Assembly (NCBI GenBank): GCA_002432545.1
Contig: DJFR01000159.1
Location: forward strand, 1 to 6,115
Length of the DNA: 6,115 nucleotides
Origin: Flammeovirgaceae bacterium UBA5867
GTDB taxonomy: Bacteria; Bacteroidota; Bacteroidia; Cytophagales; Cyclobacteriaceae
Reading direction: 5' to 3'
Shown in pieces: positions 1 through 5,603 of the stretch; the first letter of the stretch is position 1; the number at the start of each line of letters is the position of its first letter. Under the pieces are notes generated by a model, which worked only from the letters and a program-made list of their open reading frames with translations, did not search any database and had not been told where the DNA came from. The translations under genes were made by a program, and so were the position numbers.

Positions 1-461
1 AGGCGAACTGTATTTTCTATACCCGGAACTTTCGCTCCGATAACATAATCAAATTTACGTTTGAAGTAATTGAGTACGTGAATGATAATAGCCGTGGTGG
101 TAGTTTTACCATGACTGCCTGAAATGACAATGCGTTGTTTATCACGCGACTGCTCGAAGATATACTCTGGAAAAGACAAGATCTTGAGCCCAAGTTGTTG
201 GGCTTTAAGTAATTCAGGGTTGTCTTTCCGGGCGTGCATGCCGAGTACAACTACATCTATTGAAGATGTTATTGACTCGGGGAACCAACCTTCTTTATCA
301 GGAAGTAATCCGTGCTTTGTTAAAGTTGAACGTGAAGGCTCGAAAATCTCATCGTCAGACCCGCTTACATCATGACCGGCCTCCTTCAAAGCAATGGCCA
401 GGTTGTGCATAACACTTCCTCCAATCGCTATAAAATGTACTCTTTGCTTTTTAGTATGCAT
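1..461 (-). CDS. mpl: Mpl/MurC-type UDP-N-acetylmuramate peptide ligase, N-terminal part (runs off left edge)
   Basis: The first 153 residues of a Mur ligase are present; the rest lies outside the window. Residues 8-22 carry a Rossmann-type nucleotide motif (VHFIAIGGSVMHNLA), a GSD motif follows at 34-36, and the ATP-binding P-loop GSHGKTTTT is at 115-123, the usual order in MurC and Mpl. The MHNLA wording and the HARKDNPELL stretch at 76-85 fit the Mpl-like branch of Bacteroidota better than classical MurC. Known Mpl attaches a recycled L-Ala-D-Glu-meso-Dap tripeptide to UDP-MurNAc in the cytoplasm, using ATP. Whether this branch prefers tripeptide or L-alanine cannot be told from the N-terminus. 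The ATG at 461-459 fits the family N-terminus; the frame stays open for a short distance upstream with no nearer in-frame ATG. No Shine-Dalgarno sequence is visible. It is transcribed divergently from dnaB. Confidence 0.85.
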   Translation of the reverse strand, partial: MHTKKQRVHFIAIGGSVMHNLAIALKEAGHDVSGSDDEIFEPSRSTLTKHGLLPDKEGWFPESITSSIDVVVLGMHARKDNPELLKAQQLGLKILSFPEYIFEQSRDKQRIVISGSHGKTTTTAIIIHVLNYFKRKFDYVIGAKVPGIENTVR

Positions 462-603
462 CTGGAAATCATGAATTCCGGTTTTAAAATAAAGGAAAAT
501 GTTTGTTCTTTAAAAATCCAATTGATCAACGCCTCTCCCGACTGCTATATATAATTATTTTTTTACGATTAGTGTCAATCATTGTGCCTATAAAACTTGC
601 CAC

Positions 604-632
604 TTGTACACAATTAAAATGTTAGTACTTTG
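604..632 (+). promoter_or_regulatory. Candidate distal dnaB promoter (TTG-19-TACTTTG)
   Basis: TTG at 604-606 is followed after 19 bases by TACTTTG at 626-632. This resembles the Bacteroidota primary-sigma pattern (a TTG near -33, then about 19-21 bases, then TAnnTTTG near -7), but the -7 element is one base short of consensus. A start near 638 would give a leader of about 75 bases containing both inverted repeats upstream of dnaB. The motif match is direct; promoter function is inference. Confidence 0.35.
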
Positions 633-647
633 TTAATAAGTTGTGTA
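607..647 (+). repeat. 7-bp inverted repeat TACACAA / TTGTGTA upstream of dnaB
   Basis: TACACAA at 607-613 and TTGTGTA at 641-647 are perfect reverse complements separated by 27 bases. Together they bracket the distal promoter candidate. The same half-site word, TACACAA with TTGTGT, recurs with a short spacer upstream of etfB at 5463-5478. The pairing is direct; a shared regulator is inference, and seven-base repeats in AT-rich DNA can arise by chance. Confidence 0.3.
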
Positions 648-664
648 GATAGTGAAAGCGAAGG

Positions 665-704
665 GTTGTACGTTTGTCGCCCTTAAGCAAAAAACACGTA
701 CAAC
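665..704 (+). repeat. Perfect 9-bp inverted repeat just upstream of dnaB
   Basis: GTTGTACGT at 665-673 is the exact reverse complement of ACGTACAAC at 696-704, leaving 22 bases between the arms. The right arm ends nine bases before the dnaB ATG, where a ribosome would bind, and the left arm covers most of the TACGTTTG -7 candidate. It could be an operator with two half-sites about three helical turns apart, or an RNA hairpin in the leader of a longer transcript. No T-run follows, so it is not an intrinsic terminator. Confidence 0.45.
669..676 (+). promoter_or_regulatory. Candidate proximal dnaB -7 element (TACGTTTG)
   Basis: TACGTTTG is an exact match to the Bacteroidota -7 consensus TAnnTTTG. 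It sits 37 bases before the dnaB ATG, so transcription would begin about 30 bases upstream of the start codon. The matching -33 TTG is not well placed: the nearest, at 641-643, is 25 bases away. The element overlaps the left arm of the 665-704 inverted repeat, which would suit repression if that repeat is an operator. Confidence 0.35.
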
Positions 705-713
705 AACCACTGT

Positions 714-2252
714 ATGGAGGAAAGAAGATCAACGTCCCTGAGGCAGAGCAACAAAGCCAATAAATTACTTCCGAGAGATATCTCTGAAAGTTTAGGTAAG
801 TTACCGCCTCAGGCACTTGATCTGGAAGAAACCGTATTAGGTGCTCTCATGCTGGAGAAGAATGCACTCAATGCCGTGGTGGAATTCCTCAAGCCTGAAC
901 ATTTCTATAAGGATGCGCATAAAGAAATTTATACCGCCATCATCGAGTTGTTCAAGGCATCGGAGCCTGTGGATATGCGTACCGTTGTACACCAGCTTCG
1001 GAAGAAAGGTAAACTTGAACTGCTGGAAGGTAACGGTGCGTACTATATAGCAGAGCTCACTTCCAAAGTAAGTTCGGCTGCCAACGTTGAGTATCACGCA
1101 CGTGTTATTGTTGAGATGGCGATCAAACGCGAACTCATCCAGATTGCTTCTGAAATTCAGCACGATGCTTACGAGGATACAACGGATGTATTTCAGCTGC
1201 TCGATAAAACGGAGCAGTCTGTATTCGAGATATCCGAGTCGAACCTGAAAAAGAATTACGACAACATGCGAAACCTGATGGCGCGTGCTATACAGGAATT
1301 GCAGACGTTGAAAGAACACAAGGATGGTTTGACGGGTGTGCCGAGTGGATTTACTGAACTCGATCGCGTTACTTCCGGATGGCAACGTTCTGACCTTGTT
1401 ATTATCGCGGCTCGTCCGGGTATGGGTAAAACTGCATTTGTGGTTTCTGCCTTGCGTAACGCTGCCGTTGAATTTAAAATACCGGTGGCGATCTTCTCAT
1501 TAGAGATGGCATCCATTCAGCTGGTAAACAGGATGATCTCGGCAGAAGCTGAACTTGAAAGTGAAAAGATCAAGAAAGGAAACCTGGCCGATCACGAATG
1601 GAAACAGCTCGTACATAAAACTACGAAGCTTACCAATGCTCCGATCTTTATTGATGATACGCCTGCTATATCTATACTTGAACTTCGTGCGAAATGCCGG
1701 AGGTTAAAAGCCGAGCACGGTATACAGATCGTGGTGATCGACTACCTGCAGCTGATGAAAGGTGATCAGGGCGGTAACCGCGAACAGGAGATCGCTTCGA
1801 TCTCGCGGGCGCTGAAAGGTATAGCAAAAGAATTGAATGTACCGGTACTCGCACTGTCGCAGTTGAGTCGTAGTGTTGAAACCCGCGGTGGTGATAAACG
1901 TCCTCAGCTTTCTGACTTGCGTGAATCGGGATCTATCGAACAGGATGCCGATATCGTAATGTTCCTGTATCGACCTGAATACTATAAAATCACCGTTGAT
2001 GAAGACGGTATGCCAACACAAGGTACCGGTGAAGTAATTATAGCCAAGCACAGAAACGGTTCTACCGCCAACGTGAAGCTTAAGTTCATTGGTAAATATA
2101 CCAAGTTCGGTGACCTTGACGGACCTGCTTCGTACGACAATCCGTTCTCGGGTATGATTACACGGGAGAGTCGTCTCAACTCATTCAGTTCGGATGATGC
2201 GCCTCAACTTCCGCCACCGCCTTCTGCGAATGACGATGAAGCTCCGTTTTAA
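714..2252 (+). CDS. dnaB: Replicative DNA helicase DnaB
   Basis: This 512-residue protein is a complete hexameric 5'-3' replicative helicase that unwinds the fork and recruits primase. The N-terminal helical domain covers about residues 30-135, a linker follows to about 190, and the RecA-like motor fills about 200-465. Visible motifs are Walker A (ARPGMGKT, 233-240, with K239 and T240), the catalytic glutamate in SLEM (E264), Walker B (VVIDYLQL, 340-347, with D343), SQLSR (382-386), LRESGSIEQDADIV (402-415), and KHRNGS (445-450), whose K445 and R447 match the beta-hairpin and arginine-finger residues of the family. Many DnaB proteins carry inteins at these motifs; this one has none. The ATG at 714 is the first after an in-frame TAA at 684-686, and no Shine-Dalgarno sequence precedes it. 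The tail after about 465 is proline-rich and acidic, ending NDDEAPF, similar to the tip of SSB. Confidence 0.98.
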   Translation: MEERRSTSLRQSNKANKLLPRDISESLGKLPPQALDLEETVLGALMLEKNALNAVVEFLKPEHFYKDAHKEIYTAIIELFKASEPVDMRTVVHQLRKKGKLELLEGNGAYYIAELTSKVSSAANVEYHARVIVEMAIKRELIQIASEIQHDAYEDTTDVFQLLDKTEQSVFEISESNLKKNYDNMRNLMARAIQELQTLKEHKDGLTGVPSGFTELDRVTSGWQRSDLVIIAARPGMGKTAFVVSALRNAAVEFKIPVAIFSLEMASIQLVNRMISAEAELESEKIKKGNLADHEWKQLVHKTTKLTNAPIFIDDTPAISILELRAKCRRLKAEHGIQIVVIDYLQLMKGDQGGNREQEIASISRALKGIAKELNVPVLALSQLSRSVETRGGDKRPQLSDLRESGSIEQDADIVMFLYRPEYYKITVDEDGMPTQGTGEVIIAKHRNGSTANVKLKFIGKYTKFGDLDGPASYDNPFSGMITRESRLNSFSSDDAPQLPPPPSANDDEAPF

Positions 2253-2255
2253 CAG

Positions 2256-2336
2256 GCAGGCTTAATTCCGGTATACCAACAGATTCTCGCTTCTTGATTA
2301 TTTTTGCTCTCTATAGTATAGAGTGAAGAAGCCTGC
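2256..2336 (+). repeat. Overlapping inverted repeats filling the dnaB-lipoprotein gap
   Basis: Three perfect pairings lie in this 84-base gap. GCAGGCTT (2256-2263) pairs with AAGCCTGC (2329-2336), which ends immediately before the next ATG. GCTTCTT (2289-2295) pairs with AAGAAGC (2326-2332). CTCTATA (2309-2315) pairs with TATAGAG (2317-2323) around one central base. The first two share bases 2329-2332, so they cannot form at the same time, while the small palindrome can nest inside either. No T-run follows a strong stem, so a normal terminator for dnaB is not evident. An operator or a switching leader are both possible; chance is not excluded. Confidence 0.35.
2299..2306 (+). promoter_or_regulatory. 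Candidate -7 element for the lipoprotein gene (TATTTTTG)
   Basis: TATTTTTG matches TAnnTTTG exactly and lies 30 bases before the lipoprotein ATG. Initiation would fall inside or just after the 15-bp palindrome at 2309-2323. There is no TTG at the expected -33 distance, so the match is half a promoter only. Confidence 0.25.
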
Positions 2337-3128
2337 ATGAAAAACCTGTCTGCCTTTATTGTTCCTTTTCTTTTACTGGTTTCCTGTGTAAGTCATGATC
2401 TGAACAAGACCGTTGATTGCAGTTTGTCTGACCTCAGCCTGTCGATCAACTCCGTTACCATGGCTACCAGTTGCAGCACTACCGATGGCAGCATTCATAT
2501 AGAAGTAAGCGGAGGTAAACAACCCTATGCCTACCTGCTGAACAGTGAAGTACAACCTTCCGGCACCTTTACCAATTTACATGCAGGTATTTATAGTGTA
2601 GGCGTTCGTGATGCCAACGGATGTGATACAGTGTTGACGAACATTACAGTAATGGCCCAGGATTTTTCATTCACTACACAACTGCAGGCTGACGATCAGT
2701 GCCTGTCGGATAACGGGTCCGTTGTAATCGAAGTGTCCGATGGTAATCCACCGTATAATTATAGTATAAATGGAGGAGGATTTTCGGAGACCAACGCATT
2801 CTCCGGTTTGTCCAACGGTGATCATGTGGTTGTTGTAAAGGACAATCAGGATTGTACCATTGCGCTGAACATAACAGTGCCGCGGGGAAACACAGGCGTA
2901 AGCTGGTTATCGGATATAAAACCTATTATAGAAAAGTCGTGCGCGATCAGCGGTTGTCATAACGGAACAACGCGTACCGATCTTCGAGTCTATAGCAACG
3001 CGAGCAAACATGCGGCTGAAATAAAAAAGTTAACACGCGACCGCAGTATGCCTTTTGATGGCTCGATACCACAGAGCCAGATCGACCTGATCAGTTGTTG
3101 GGTTGACGATGGTGCCCATGAGAACTGA
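2337..3128 (+). CDS. Lipoprotein with two SprB-like repeats and a C-terminal cytochrome-c-like domain
   Basis: This 263-residue protein starts with a short lipoprotein signal whose lipobox LVSC places the lipidated cysteine at 17, so it is membrane-anchored outside the cytoplasm. Two beta-rich repeats of the SprB type follow, about 45-106 and 121-182. Each has a cysteine, then GS..IEVS.G..PY.Y..N, then F..L..G...V.V.D...C, as in the F. johnsoniae gliding adhesin SprB and many surface proteins. Residues 188-263 form a separate domain beginning VSWLSDIKPIIEKSC, with CAISGCH at 202-208 (a CX4CH haem-type motif), SMP at 237-239 (M238 a possible distal ligand) and CWVDDGA near the end. This order resembles the small planctomycete-type cytochrome c domains. 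Haem binding is inferred. The ATG is the first after an in-frame TAG at 2319-2321. It lies 84 bases after dnaB and 82 before the TPR gene, same strand. Its biological role is unknown. Confidence 0.85.
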   Translation: MKNLSAFIVPFLLLVSCVSHDLNKTVDCSLSDLSLSINSVTMATSCSTTDGSIHIEVSGGKQPYAYLLNSEVQPSGTFTNLHAGIYSVGVRDANGCDTVLTNITVMAQDFSFTTQLQADDQCLSDNGSVVIEVSDGNPPYNYSINGGGFSETNAFSGLSNGDHVVVVKDNQDCTIALNITVPRGNTGVSWLSDIKPIIEKSCAISGCHNGTTRTDLRVYSNASKHAAEIKKLTRDRSMPFDGSIPQSQIDLISCWVDDGAHEN

Positions 3129-3186
3129 GTGCCGCTTATTGGAGGATATTTAATTTTGTAGCCATGATGCTTTAAGGTTGATTTTT

Positions 3187-3194
3187 TATCTTTA
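3187..3194 (+). promoter_or_regulatory. Candidate -7 element for the TPR/membrane-protein gene (TATCTTTA)
   Basis: TATCTTTA, followed by G, is one base from TAnnTTTG and sits 16 bases before the ATG, giving a very short leader. The similar TATCTTGAG lies upstream of etfB at 5550-5558. Another exact match to the consensus, TAATTTTG at 3151-3158, is further upstream. Neither has a clear TTG at the right spacing. One of them may drive the TPR gene separately from the lipoprotein gene. Confidence 0.3.
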
Positions 3195-3210
3195 GAGCAA
3201 AATCCTTCGT

Positions 3211-4998
3211 ATGCTGCGTTACTTTACTCTGTTTGCTTCTATACTCTTTATTGCAATTGGTGCTGCTCAGGCGCAAGACAATCCTTATACTGATAGCGTT
3301 AAAGTAAATCTGAAGAACGCATCCTCCGCCCGTGAGAAGATCATTTGGCTGGGTGAACTCGCAAGATTCTACCTGGTGGCCAACAGACCGTTGTCGGATA
3401 AATATACCCAGGAAATGCAGCAGATAGCAGAAGAAAGCCGCGATCGTGAACTTATTGTTCTATCACAGCTAAATAATGCCAGAAGGTTTAGTAATTACAC
3501 GGGGCAAGTGGAAAATATTAATGTTGCCCGGAGTTTTTCGCAAAAAGCTGTTGAGCTTGCAAAGGCGAATCACCTGCCCGAGTATGAAGCATGGGCCTAT
3601 ATATACCTTGCACTTTGTGAACGGGAAAATTCAGACTACGACAAAGCGCTGAGTTATAATAATCTTGCGCTGTCGCTGGCCTCTAACTCCGGTAATGATT
3701 CTCTGCGGGTAAATACCTATATATCAATGGGAAACACCTATCTGGCGCGGAACGACAACATGCTGGCATTCCGAAATTATCTGCAGGCGCTGGATATAGC
3801 GGAGACAAAAACAAAAGATAATTTCGATTTGCTATGTGACGTATACCATGCTTTGTCTAAATTTTACAGTAGTCTGGACGAGTGGGAAAAAGCAAAAGAC
3901 TATATCTACAAAGCCAACGTGCTTACCTATAAATACAAGAAGCGTTACGACCGGTTGAATAATTATAATATGCTGGGGCGCATTTATTCGAAGAGTAAAC
4001 AGTATGATCTTGCTCAAACTTTTTTTGACAAATCGCTGGCGCTTGCTGATACACTCAAATTTGAACTTCTGAAGCTTAATACATACGGTGGGTTGTTAAG
4101 TATGTATATAGCCCAGAAACAACCTGCCAAAACGTTAGAGTTTCTCCGGCAGCGTCCTGAGTTCCAGCAGTTCTTAAAGAAGGCTGGCTTCGGTTATGTG
4201 CTTGACCAGATACGCGGCATGGCCTATATAGATTTTGGTAAACTGGATTCTGCCGAATACTACCTGGTGAAAGCAGCACCTTTCTTTGAGAGTAAAGCCA
4301 ATCGCATAAATAAATATTGGTTTTATGATAACATGGCTACACTCTTTGATAAAAAAGGAGACTACCAGAAATCACTGAGCTATTGGAAGCAAGCGGAGGC
4401 GATGAGCAATGAGATAGGAGACCTGGAACTGAAGATAGAGGTAGCGGGGCATCTGGACAGTTTGTATCAAAAGAATATGGACTTTAAAAATGCTTACCTA
4501 TACAACAACAAGTACCGGGTATATAGCGACAGCCTGCGAAAGTTATCAACTGAGAAAGACCTGATGGCGCTGGAAGTAGAAAATGAAAACAAGCGTAAAG
4601 AGCGTGAGGCTCTAGCGGAAGAAGAAGCTGTGCGCACGCGACATAACATTCAATACATGGGTATAACCGTGGCGATAGCCTGTGTATTTATACTCCTTAC
4701 GATGTTTGGTATATTCAGAGTATCATCTGCCACCATTCGGATACTTGGGTTCTTCGCGTTTATCTTTTTGTTCGAGTTTATTATCCTGCTGGCCGATCAC
4801 GAGATCCATCATTTAACACACGGTGAGCCGTGGATGATCATGGCGATCAAGATCGTATTGATATCTATACTGTTGCCGCTGCATCATTTCCTCGAAGAAA
4901 AAGTTATTCACTACCTCACGTCACGCAAAATGCTGGAGTTGAATAAAGCAGCACTTTTCTCCAAACTCATGCCGAAGCGTGAGCCGGTGGAAGAGTAA
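3211..4998 (+). CDS. Exported TPR protein with coiled coil and histidine-rich three-helix membrane domain
   Basis: This is a 595-residue protein of unknown function. Residues 1-21 are a signal peptide (hydrophobic core, AQA before Q22). Residues 40-440 are helical TPR-type repeats; clear units lie around 124-160, 167-200, 207-240, 250-281, 331-360 and 369-402, with the small/large residue alternation and closing F/Y..A typical of TPRs. A charged coiled coil (about 445-478, NENKRKEREALAEEEAV) leads to membrane helices at about 481-500, 508-528 and 541-557. In many Bacteroidota proteins this layout continues into a histidine kinase or DNA-binding domain. Here it ends instead after a short basic tail, with histidines clustered after helix 2 (DHEIHHLTH, 529-537) and after helix 3 (H558, H559, H567). 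The TPRs should be periplasmic; a role as a sensor or scaffold is inference. The ATG follows an in-frame TAG at 3193-3195. It converges on the small TPR gene. Confidence 0.85.
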   Translation: MLRYFTLFASILFIAIGAAQAQDNPYTDSVKVNLKNASSAREKIIWLGELARFYLVANRPLSDKYTQEMQQIAEESRDRELIVLSQLNNARRFSNYTGQVENINVARSFSQKAVELAKANHLPEYEAWAYIYLALCERENSDYDKALSYNNLALSLASNSGNDSLRVNTYISMGNTYLARNDNMLAFRNYLQALDIAETKTKDNFDLLCDVYHALSKFYSSLDEWEKAKDYIYKANVLTYKYKKRYDRLNNYNMLGRIYSKSKQYDLAQTFFDKSLALADTLKFELLKLNTYGGLLSMYIAQKQPAKTLEFLRQRPEFQQFLKKAGFGYVLDQIRGMAYIDFGKLDSAEYYLVKAAPFFESKANRINKYWFYDNMATLFDKKGDYQKSLSYWKQAEAMSNEIGDLELKIEVAGHLDSLYQKNMDFKNAYLYNNKYRVYSDSLRKLSTEKDLMALEVENENKRKEREALAEEEAVRTRHNIQYMGITVAIACVFILLTMFGIFRVSSATIRILGFFAFIFLFEFIILLADHEIHHLTHGEPWMIMAIKIVLISILLPLHHFLEEKVIHYLTSRKMLELNKAALFSKLMPKREPVEE

Positions 4999-5018
4999 TA
5001 TAGTCAGATATACTATAT
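4998..5018. terminator. Weak AT-rich hairpin between convergent genes, possible bidirectional terminator
   Basis: ATATAGT at 4998-5004 and ACTATAT at 5012-5018 are perfect reverse complements with a seven-base loop. They fall in the 26-base gap between the TPR/membrane gene and the convergent small TPR gene, where a shared terminator would be expected. The stem has only one G-C pair and no clear T-run on either strand, so it would be weak. The call rests mainly on position. Confidence 0.25.
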
Positions 5019-5024
5019 ATGAAA

Positions 5025-5336
5025 TCAGTCGTAGAGCAACTCATCCAGCACCGACTGTAGTTCGCGCAAGGTTTTATACTGTTGTTGTTGCCTGGCCAGG
5101 GCTATACCTTTTTCCAGAACAGCAACAGCCTGCTCGCGATTACCGACCGCTTCAAAAAGATTACCGGCCTGGTAGTATGTAGGCAGATAGTCGGGGTACG
5201 TTTGCATTAACGCTTGAAACTGAGTGATAGCCGTTTCAACATCAGACTTGGCATATTCAAGAGCCAGTGCATAGTGGTTGAACGGATCGTTGGGATCATC
5301 GTGTATAAATTGGCGGAGTTGCTCAAGTCGGTTCAT
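5025..5336 (-). CDS. Small cytoplasmic two-TPR protein
   Basis: This 103-residue protein has no signal peptide or membrane segment, so it should be cytoplasmic. An N-terminal helix (residues 1-12) is followed by two TPR units, about 17-50 (FNHYALALEYAK ... AITQFQALMQTYPDY) and 51-84 (LPTYYQAGNLFEAVGN ... AVAVLEKGIALA). A glutamine-rich turn (83-86) and a capping helix ending DELLYD complete it. Proteins built only of two or three TPRs normally act as protein-binding adaptors; the partner cannot be named from the sequence. The ATG at 5336-5334 is the first after an in-frame TGA at 5345-5343. It is divergent from etfB, a position that might suggest shared control but not shared function. Sequence composition does not differ visibly from its neighbours. 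Confidence 0.85.
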   Translation of the reverse strand: MNRLEQLRQFIHDDPNDPFNHYALALEYAKSDVETAITQFQALMQTYPDYLPTYYQAGNLFEAVGNREQAVAVLEKGIALARQQQQYKTLRELQSVLDELLYD

Positions 5337-5368
5337 TACGCTTCAAAACTTCATCGTGTCGGGTCGCA

Positions 5369-5386
5369 TAAACTTAGGAAAGTTTA
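5369..5386 (-). repeat. 7-bp hairpin TAAACTT-AGGA-AAGTTTA upstream of the small TPR gene
   Basis: TAAACTT at 5369-5375 pairs perfectly with AAGTTTA at 5380-5386 across the four-base loop AGGA. It lies 33 bases upstream of the small TPR start codon, so it is either in the 5' leader or near the promoter. It may be an operator or leader hairpin. It is AT-rich with one G-C pair per arm, so thermal stability would be modest. Confidence 0.3.
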
Positions 5387-5462
5387 GCATTCCCCGGTAA
5401 GCCCATATACTACCACATAAATTTTATACATGCAAGTTTATATAGCGTTAACTTATATTCTT

Positions 5463-5478
5463 TTGTGTTGTTACACAA
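5463..5478 (+). repeat. Palindrome TTGTGT-TGTT-ACACAA upstream of etfB
   Basis: Six-base arms at 5463-5468 and 5473-5478 flank a four-base centre, the size of a typical dimeric regulator site. The half-site word recurs in front of dnaB (607-613 and 641-647), but with a 27-base spacer there. It lies about 125 bases upstream of the etfB ATG, well above the promoter candidate, so it would suit an activator site if functional. Confidence 0.3.
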
Positions 5479-5524
5479 CGGTATAGTATAGATGCTGTGG
5501 CAATGCTTGCTAAATTTTAAAATT

Positions 5525-5558
5525 TTGGCGTTCGGTATTCGGTTTTTTGTATCTTGAG
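5525..5558 (+). promoter_or_regulatory. Candidate etfB promoter (TTG-22-TATCTTGAG)
   Basis: TTG at 5525-5527 (within TTTTGG) is followed after 22 bases by TATCTTGAG beginning at 5550. This is near the Bacteroidota TTG ... TAnnTTTG pattern, though with a slightly long spacer and an imperfect -7. Initiation near 5564 would give a leader of about 40 bases rich in A and T, usual for genes read without a Shine-Dalgarno sequence. Confidence 0.35.
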
Positions 5559-5603
5559 CCCTGTTTCCAAAAAACACTTTTAAACTTATTGATTTAGAGT
5601 GAG

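Larger units (their letters stand above)
462..713. promoter_or_regulatory. Divergent intergenic region between mpl and dnaB
   Basis: This is 252 bases of AT-rich DNA between two divergent start codons with no supportable gene. It must hold the 5' regions of both genes. On the dnaB side there are two promoter-like elements and two inverted repeats, listed separately. On the mpl side I found no exact TAnnTTTG element on the minus strand; a TTGACA reads leftward near 570, but it lacks a well-placed Bacteroidota -7 partner. The short open frames crossing this gap are shadows of mpl or chance. Confidence 0.7.
5337..5603. promoter_or_regulatory. Divergent AT-rich regulatory gap between the small TPR gene and etfB
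   Basis: These 267 bases contain no supportable gene. They hold an 18-bp hairpin near the small TPR gene (5369-5386), a TTGTGT/ACACAA palindrome (5463-5478), TATAGTATA at 5482-5490, a 14-bp AT-only palindrome AAATTTTAAAATTT (5512-5525) and an etfB promoter candidate. No exact minus-strand TAnnTTTG is present for the small TPR gene; the closest is TAAACTTG reading leftward from 5440 to 5433. Confidence 0.65.

Noticed and set aside
124..554. Two plus-strand open frames (124-375 and 372-554) at the left end
   Set aside because: They are opposite the clearly recognisable Mpl-type ligase; the second extends into the AT-rich gap and has no protein features.
716..720. GGAGG sequence overlapping the dnaB start codon
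   Set aside because: It looks like a Shine-Dalgarno sequence, but there is no start codon at the right distance downstream and the dnaB N-terminus from 714 is family-like. It is simply the MEE coding sequence.
837..1385. 182-residue open frame on the minus strand inside dnaB
   Set aside because: It is fully antisense to the N-terminal and motor-domain coding of dnaB, is rich in F, R and L as expected from reverse-frame reading, and has no recognisable domain. A chance shadow is the simplest reading.
1704..2051. 115-residue open frame on the minus strand inside dnaB
   Set aside because: It covers the Walker B to arginine-finger part of dnaB, where codon constraint on the real gene explains the lack of stops; no family features are seen.
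714..2252. Possible intein or frameshift in dnaB
   Set aside because: DnaB is a common intein host, but the frame runs through all motifs at normal spacing and the length is normal for the family.
3141..3175. GGAGG followed by a three-codon frame (ATGATGCTTTAA at 3164) before the TPR gene
   Set aside because: The spacing from GGAGG to the ATG is too long and the frame is too short to call a leader peptide.
4979..5182. 67-residue plus-strand frame overlapping the ends of the two convergent genes
   Set aside because: It overlaps the end of the TPR/membrane gene and is antisense to the small TPR gene, with a low-quality composition and no recognisable motif.
3211..5336. The two TPR genes as a functional pair
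   Set aside because: One is exported and membrane-bound, the other cytoplasmic; they converge on opposite strands and share no sequence similarity beyond the general repeat pattern.
5465..5478. Possible DnaA box near TGTTACACA upstream of etfB
   Set aside because: It differs from TTATNCACA at two positions and there is no cluster of boxes, so it does not indicate an origin.
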